6,014 bases of DNA, from positions 1-6,014 of the forward strand of contig DASVWG010000190.1 of assembly GCA_036389695.1 (NCBI GenBank), read 5' to 3'. Both the position numbers and the translations under genes were made by a program. The notes below the pieces were generated by a model, which worked only from the letters and a program-made list of their open reading frames with translations, searched no databases and was not told the DNA's origin. The DNA is from JALZHR01 sp036389695 (GTDB lineage Bacteria > Acidobacteriota > Blastocatellia > Pyrinomonadales > Pyrinomonadaceae). Positions 5,264 to 6,014 of the stretch are shown piece by piece (positions within the stretch are counted from its first letter, which is position 1; every line of letters begins with the position of its first letter).

Positions 5264-5874
5264 AAAAAAATTACTTCTTAACCCATTTAGTTTTACCTTT
5301 CGGAATCGCTCTTTTTCTGCTGGGTTGTCAAAACAATTCGACAGCAGACGGTCAAACTATTCAACAAAAAGAAAAGAAAATAAACACTGAAGCCAGCGAA
5401 TCGGTCGATAATCCTTATGAAAAACTTCGCGCTACGGCTCTGAACACGACTCCCGAAATGCTCGGATTAAAAATTGCGAGCGATGAAACAAAGGTTTACG
5501 GAGTTGTTATGGATTTGAATAAAGGCGACGGAATCGGAACTTTCGCCTTTTTTCAGACGGGAGATGCGAGTTTGTATACCAGTAGCGGCAGCGGCATAAT
5601 CGGCGGTATTAGTAATGAAAATGTTAAAAATGCCGCCGTCGCATTTATTGATAAAGCGCAGACTTTTCTAAACAGGACGACCAAAACAGAAACGACGCCG
5701 TTGCCGCCGGAAAAGACTGTAATATTTTATTTCCTTACCAATAAAGGAAAATTTGTCGCTCAGGAAAAAGAGGAAAATTTCTATAATAATACAAGCCAGT
5801 GGCTGGGTTTATATATAGAAGCGAATAAAGTTATTACCGAAATACGGCTGATGACGGAAAAGGATAAAAAATAA
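5260..5874 (+). CDS. Uncharacterised small lipoprotein
   Basis: A 204-residue exported protein of unknown function. The N-terminus is a lipoprotein signal: MKK, a hydrophobic stretch to about residue 21, and a lipobox LLGC with C23 as the lipidation site. A polar linker (24-50, rich in Asn, Gln, Lys, Glu) follows. The folded part (about 52-197) contains TPEMLGLK, then KVYGVVMDL, FAFFQTGDASLYTSSGSGII and GGISNENVKNAAVAFIDKA, then VIFYFLTNKGKFVAQE and a final strand ITEIRLM. The pattern of a strand, a G-D-A-S-L-Y turn, a Ser/Gly-rich loop and an alpha helix reminds me of a widespread unnamed bacterial protein family, but I cannot assign it from memory. It overlaps the radical SAM stop by ATGA, has a Shine-Dalgarno and is probably translationally coupled. 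By hand count its GC is about 41%, clearly below its neighbours, which suggests later acquisition or relaxed codon selection. Confidence 0.8.
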   Translation: MKKNYFLTHLVLPFGIALFLLGCQNNSTADGQTIQQKEKKINTEASESVDNPYEKLRATALNTTPEMLGLKIASDETKVYGVVMDLNKGDGIGTFAFFQTGDASLYTSSGSGIIGGISNENVKNAAVAFIDKAQTFLNRTTKTETTPLPPEKTVIFYFLTNKGKFVAQEKEENFYNNTSQWLGLYIEANKVITEIRLMTEKDKK

Positions 5875-5947
5875 AAGATTATCGTCACCGGCGAGTTTAT
5901 CGGTAAAATTGCCGGAACAAAACATGATTTCCGTTGTCTAAACATCC

Positions 5948-5954
5948 TGGAGGT
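5948..5954 (+). promoter_or_regulatory. Strong Shine-Dalgarno of the last, partial gene
   Basis: TGGAGGT lies eight bases before the ATG at 5963. It is the best match to the anti-Shine-Dalgarno consensus in the window and is the main reason for calling the short reading frame that runs off the right edge. Confidence 0.65.
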
Positions 5955-5962
5955 AATTCAAG

Positions 5963-6014
5963 ATGAAAAGCGGAATCCGGAATTTAGTGTTGGCGAGTTG
6001 TTTTCTTTTTGCGG
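5963..6014 (+). CDS. Start of an exported protein, truncated by the window edge
   Basis: Only 17 codons are present: MKSGIRNLVLASCFLFA. A short basic N-region (Lys, Arg) leads into a hydrophobic stretch, which looks like a Sec signal peptide. The cysteine at residue 13 follows L-A-S, which resembles a lipobox (LASC) but comes rather early for one, so a plain signal peptide is equally likely. The call rests on the strong Shine-Dalgarno and the export-like composition. It begins 88 bases after the lipoprotein gene and may belong to the same transcript. Function cannot be judged from this fragment. Confidence 0.6.
   Translation, partial: MKSGIRNLVLASCFLFA

Noticed and set aside
5888..5915. CCGGCGA / TTGCCGG hairpin after the lipoprotein gene as a terminator
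   Set aside because: A 7-base stem with one G-T pair and a 14-base loop, followed by AACAAAAC rather than a T-run; too weak to call.

Overview
The window reads as a mid-GC bacterial chromosome segment (hand counts of sampled coding blocks give roughly 50-55% GC). It is densely coded, with three genes on the minus strand in the left 3.5 kb and four on the plus strand in the right 2.4 kb, diverging from one intergenic region at about 3485-3663. The gene types (a Hanks-type kinase with a membrane segment and C-terminal TPRs, a GntR regulator with a large effector domain, an esterase-D-like hydrolase, a DUF2721 membrane protein, a PflA/PflX-like radical SAM protein) together with the repeat vocabulary (TGATAAC-type heptamers, a CAGGGATGACAGGAT-type element, TTTGCGTCTT words) suggest an environmental, repeat-rich lineage. 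My best guess is Acidobacteriota (Blastocatellia-like), with Cyanobacteria as an alternative. This is inference without a search and confidence is low.

Left half, minus strand, in order of transcription: a putative alpha/beta-hydrolase esterase (3484 to 2489), a GntR-family regulator (2421 to 1525) and a serine/threonine protein kinase with one transmembrane helix and three TPRs (1480 to 5). The kinase has its own TATAAT -10 element only 11 bases before its ATG. The esterase-GntR junction is occupied by two inverted blocks of heptanucleotide repeats, which form a 26-bp perfect stem. They encode the last residues of the esterase and reach the start codon of the regulator.

Centre: the divergent intergenic region consists almost entirely of a 163-bp imperfect inverted repeat (two 72-base arms around a 19-base spacer). 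The outer ends of the arms carry TTAAAA words beside the start codons of both flanking genes, so the element may supply both promoters.

Right half, plus strand: a DUF2721 membrane protein overlaps a radical SAM protein by 77 bases in a different frame. The radical SAM gene overlaps a small AT-rich lipoprotein gene by the four bases ATGA. After an 88-base gap, a new gene with a strong Shine-Dalgarno and a signal-peptide-like N-terminus begins and runs off the window. The first three look like one translationally coupled unit. Their joint role is unknown; membrane protein, cytosolic Fe-S enzyme and exported lipoprotein would be compatible with an envelope-linked process, but nothing in the sequence names it.

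I see no RNA genes, CRISPR array, transposase or phage genes. The genes themselves are mostly recognisable families. The most unusual content is how the two repeat elements have invaded gene ends and starts, and the long out-of-frame overlap between the DUF2721 and radical SAM genes.
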